This document shows, one piece after another, positions 62,223-64,000 of a stretch of DNA of 64,000 bases. Source of the stretch: Athalassotoga saccharophila. Its GTDB lineage: Bacteria; Thermotogota; Thermotogae; Mesoaciditogales; Mesoaciditogaceae. Location of the stretch: assembly GCF_009936215.1 (NCBI RefSeq), contig NZ_AP019551.1, positions 1,760,708 to 1,824,707 on the forward strand, given 5' to 3'. The notes below the pieces were generated by a model. The model was not told the origin of the DNA. It was given only the letters and a program-made list of their open reading frames with translations, and made no database searches. Within the stretch, counting starts at the first letter, position 1, and the number at the start of each line of letters is the position of its first letter. The position numbers and the translations under genes are program-made.

Positions 62223-63340
62223 GAGTGCTCGTTGCCCAGTCAGGCGGTCCAACAGCCGTAATAAACGCATCCCTTTCGGGTGTTATAAGAGGTGCAAAGT
62301 CTTTAAAATTCGAAATTTACGGTGGCCTTTACGGAATCGAGGGAATTCTCCAGTCAAAGATAATACCGATCGAAATGGATGACAAAATGCTTGAAATACT
62401 TGATAAAACTCCGGGCGCCTACCTTGGATCGTGCAGATACAACCTGCCCGATCCTCCTCATGAAGTCTACGATAAACTCTTTGAAATCTTCGAATCCAAC
62501 AAGATAGACGCCTTTTTGTACATAGGCGGAAATGATTCGATGCAAACGGTGTGGAAGATATACAAAGAGATAGAAAGAAGAAAATCACACGTAAAGGTTG
62601 GTGGAATACCAAAAACGGTCGATAACGATCTTGTCGGCACCGATCACTGCCCGGGCTTTCCAAGCGCCGCCAAATTCTTAAACGTTGTAGCCTCAGAGTT
62701 CGTTATAGATTCAAATGTTTATTCAAAGCCTTCAATATGTGTCATAGAAACTATGGGAAGGGATTCGGGATGGCTTGCGTCCTCCTTGAAACTCTCCGAA
62801 AAAATCGTCAAGGGTTTAAAAGTCATAACCTATATTCCAGAAAGACCCGTTTCAGAAAGACTTATTTTAGATGAGGTTTACGATCTGAAAGATAATCCTT
62901 TGCTTGTATCAGTTTCTGAAGGAATAAAAGACAAAGATGGCCAGTATTTCTATACGACAGGCTCAAAGGATGCCTTCGGAAATGTAAAACTCGGTGGATC
63001 TGGAGAGAGAGTCGCAGGGATAATAGAAAAAATCGGAAAGGTTAAATTCATCAACCCATCCTTTCTTCAAAGATCCGCCTCTCATATCGTATCTTCGATA
63101 GATGTCAAAGAGGCAATAATGGTAGGATTCGACGGCGTAAAGGCACTTCAATTTCACAACGGATTTTTTGTCTCAATCGAGAGAATAGATAACGATAGAT
63201 ACAAATCCCAAACCAAGATCATCCCAATAGAAGAGGTTGCCGGAAAGATAAAGACGATCCCGCTTGATTTCGATGATGAGATGGTAAAATCTTATGTAGA
63301 GCCTTTGATCGATGAATTACCAACGTATGCGTGGAGGTAA
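62219..63340 (+). CDS. pfp: Pyrophosphate-dependent 6-phosphofructokinase
   Basis: A 373-aa phosphofructokinase-fold protein. The phosphoryl donor residues are of PPi type: YIGGNDSMQT has Asp where ATP enzymes have Gly (about residue 104), and GGIPKTVDNDL carries the Lys diagnostic of PPi-PFK. The opening VLVAQSGGPTAVINASLSG and ETMGRDSGWLA fit the same group. It would work reversibly with glycolysis and gluconeogenesis, alongside the ATP enzyme encoded 3.2 kb upstream in the same run. Confidence 0.95.
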   Translation: MRVLVAQSGGPTAVINASLSGVIRGAKSLKFEIYGGLYGIEGILQSKIIPIEMDDKMLEILDKTPGAYLGSCRYNLPDPPHEVYDKLFEIFESNKIDAFLYIGGNDSMQTVWKIYKEIERRKSHVKVGGIPKTVDNDLVGTDHCPGFPSAAKFLNVVASEFVIDSNVYSKPSICVIETMGRDSGWLASSLKLSEKIVKGLKVITYIPERPVSERLILDEVYDLKDNPLLVSVSEGIKDKDGQYFYTTGSKDAFGNVKLGGSGERVAGIIEKIGKVKFINPSFLQRSASHIVSSIDVKEAIMVGFDGVKALQFHNGFFVSIERIDNDRYKSQTKIIPIEEVAGKIKTIPLDFDDEMVKSYVEPLIDELPTYAWR

Positions 63341-63343
63341 ATT

Positions 63344-64000
63344 TTGGGAATAATACACACAATCCTTAACTCTTTGAGCGATTTTTCTGTATGGGCAATA
63401 AATTCTGCCGGATATATAGGGATTTTCTTTACAATGATCCTCGAAGGCTTTTCAATACCTCTTCCAAGCGAGGTCATATTGCCTTTGGGCGGCTACATCG
63501 CATCGAAGGGAAGTCTCAACGTACTTGGCGTGGTATTGGCGGGATCTTTAGGCGGTACAGTCGGATCGGTGGCGCTCTACTACGTTTCGATGTTTTTTGG
63601 TAGAGGCTTTATAAAGAAATGGGGCAAGTACGTCCTCATCTCCGACAAACATCTCGACTCCATGGAGCGGTGGTTTAAAAATTACGGTAACTTCACGGTC
63701 TTCACAACAAGGTTGCTTCCAATCGTGAGAGGCCTTGTCGCAATTCCGGCCGGCATTTCAAAGATGAATATATGGAGTTACACACTCTACACCTTCTTGG
63801 GAAGCCTTATATGGGCATTGATCCTTGTGTATTTCGGATTCCAGTTGGGACTTTCTGGACTTAACATGGATGTGATATGGCTTATCGTTCTAATACTTGT
63901 TGGAGTTACATTTGGAATATACTTCGGATACAGATTTTTGAAAAGGTATGTCTTGCTTTTTACGATCATCGTGAACGTGATTCTGTGGTCCTTTCTTGGG
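63344..64000 (+). CDS. DedA family membrane protein (3' end beyond window)
   Basis: Reads to the window edge for 219 codons from a TTG preceded by GGAGGT. The SNARE-associated/DedA signature is seen: EGFSIPLPSEVILPLGGY in part (about residues 37-53), GSLGGTVGSVALYYVS, the FGRGFIKKWGKY segment with conserved FxRxxPxxRG as FTTRLLPIVRGLVAIPAG in part (about 117-134), and further membrane helices. DedA proteins take part in lipid-carrier (undecaprenyl phosphate or phospholipid) translocation. The C-terminus is not visible. Confidence 0.9.
   Translation, partial: MGIIHTILNSLSDFSVWAINSAGYIGIFFTMILEGFSIPLPSEVILPLGGYIASKGSLNVLGVVLAGSLGGTVGSVALYYVSMFFGRGFIKKWGKYVLISDKHLDSMERWFKNYGNFTVFTTRLLPIVRGLVAIPAGISKMNIWSYTLYTFLGSLIWALILVYFGFQLGLSGLNMDVIWLIVLILVGVTFGIYFGYRFLKRYVLLFTIIVNVILWSFLG

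Overview
The window reads as a densely packed bacterial chromosome segment, probably from a thermophilic member of the Thermotogota. This is inferred from gene content and protein style, since no database search was possible. Pointers are adjacent pfkA and pyk plus a second, pyrophosphate-type phosphofructokinase; a split B12 mutase; a large CBS-containing tRNA nucleotidyltransferase; an AsnRS-like (archaeal-type) asparagine synthetase; and flagellar genes under sigma-28 promoters. The content looks like a deep-branching lineage such as Mesoaciditogales, but that placement is tentative. Genes overlap by 1-60 bases in long co-directional runs, and GTG, TTG and one probable CTG start are common.

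Layout. 1-7109 (minus): dnaE followed by the two mutase subunits and their GTPase chaperone, then threonine synthase with its own promoter (cut by the window edge). 7317-9330: an orphan ABC ATPase facing an orphan branched-chain amino-acid binding protein; the latter has a short leader with Val-Val-Ile-Ile codons and two overlapping hairpins. 9411-15990 (plus): flagellin under sigma-28, then era, the 5-oxoprolinase genes pxpABC, a PfkB sugar kinase and psuG. 16006-22291 (minus): fliD and flaG under a second sigma-28 promoter, then (upstream) membrane proteins, a glycosyltransferase, an RNase H and a GlmL-type ATPase. 22348-36913 (plus): a long run from an RseC-like protein through hpt, recG, rsmD, a secreted protein with an outer-membrane partner, mutS2, an FtsA-like protein, the tRNA nucleotidyltransferase and rpmE. 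36939-38062 (minus): asparagine synthetase behind a textbook-looking attenuator whose leader peptide holds seven consecutive Asn codons. 38269-48005 (minus): tRNA-Gln followed by eight overlapping genes (Lon-like protease, rdgB, lysA, a phosphate acyltransferase, carbamate kinase, a degenerate NtrC-like regulator, a TPR protein and a half-size aldehyde ferredoxin oxidoreductase). 48198-64000 (plus): galE, rarA, lgt, polA, usp, miaB, mutS, pfkA, pyk, pepF, PPi-PFK and dedA (cut by the edge).

The most interesting signals are regulatory and intergenic: the Asn-codon attenuator of the asparagine synthetase, a second candidate attenuator on the branched-chain amino-acid binding protein, three arrays of a degenerate GTAGCAC heptamer, a ~75 bp two-copy element ending in a covarying hairpin, and dyad-bearing sigma-28 promoters. 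At protein level several genes are pared-down versions of their families: a mini AOR keeping all four cluster cysteines, an NtrC relative without Walker A or GAFTGA, and a tRNA nucleotidyltransferase with a reduced DHH region.
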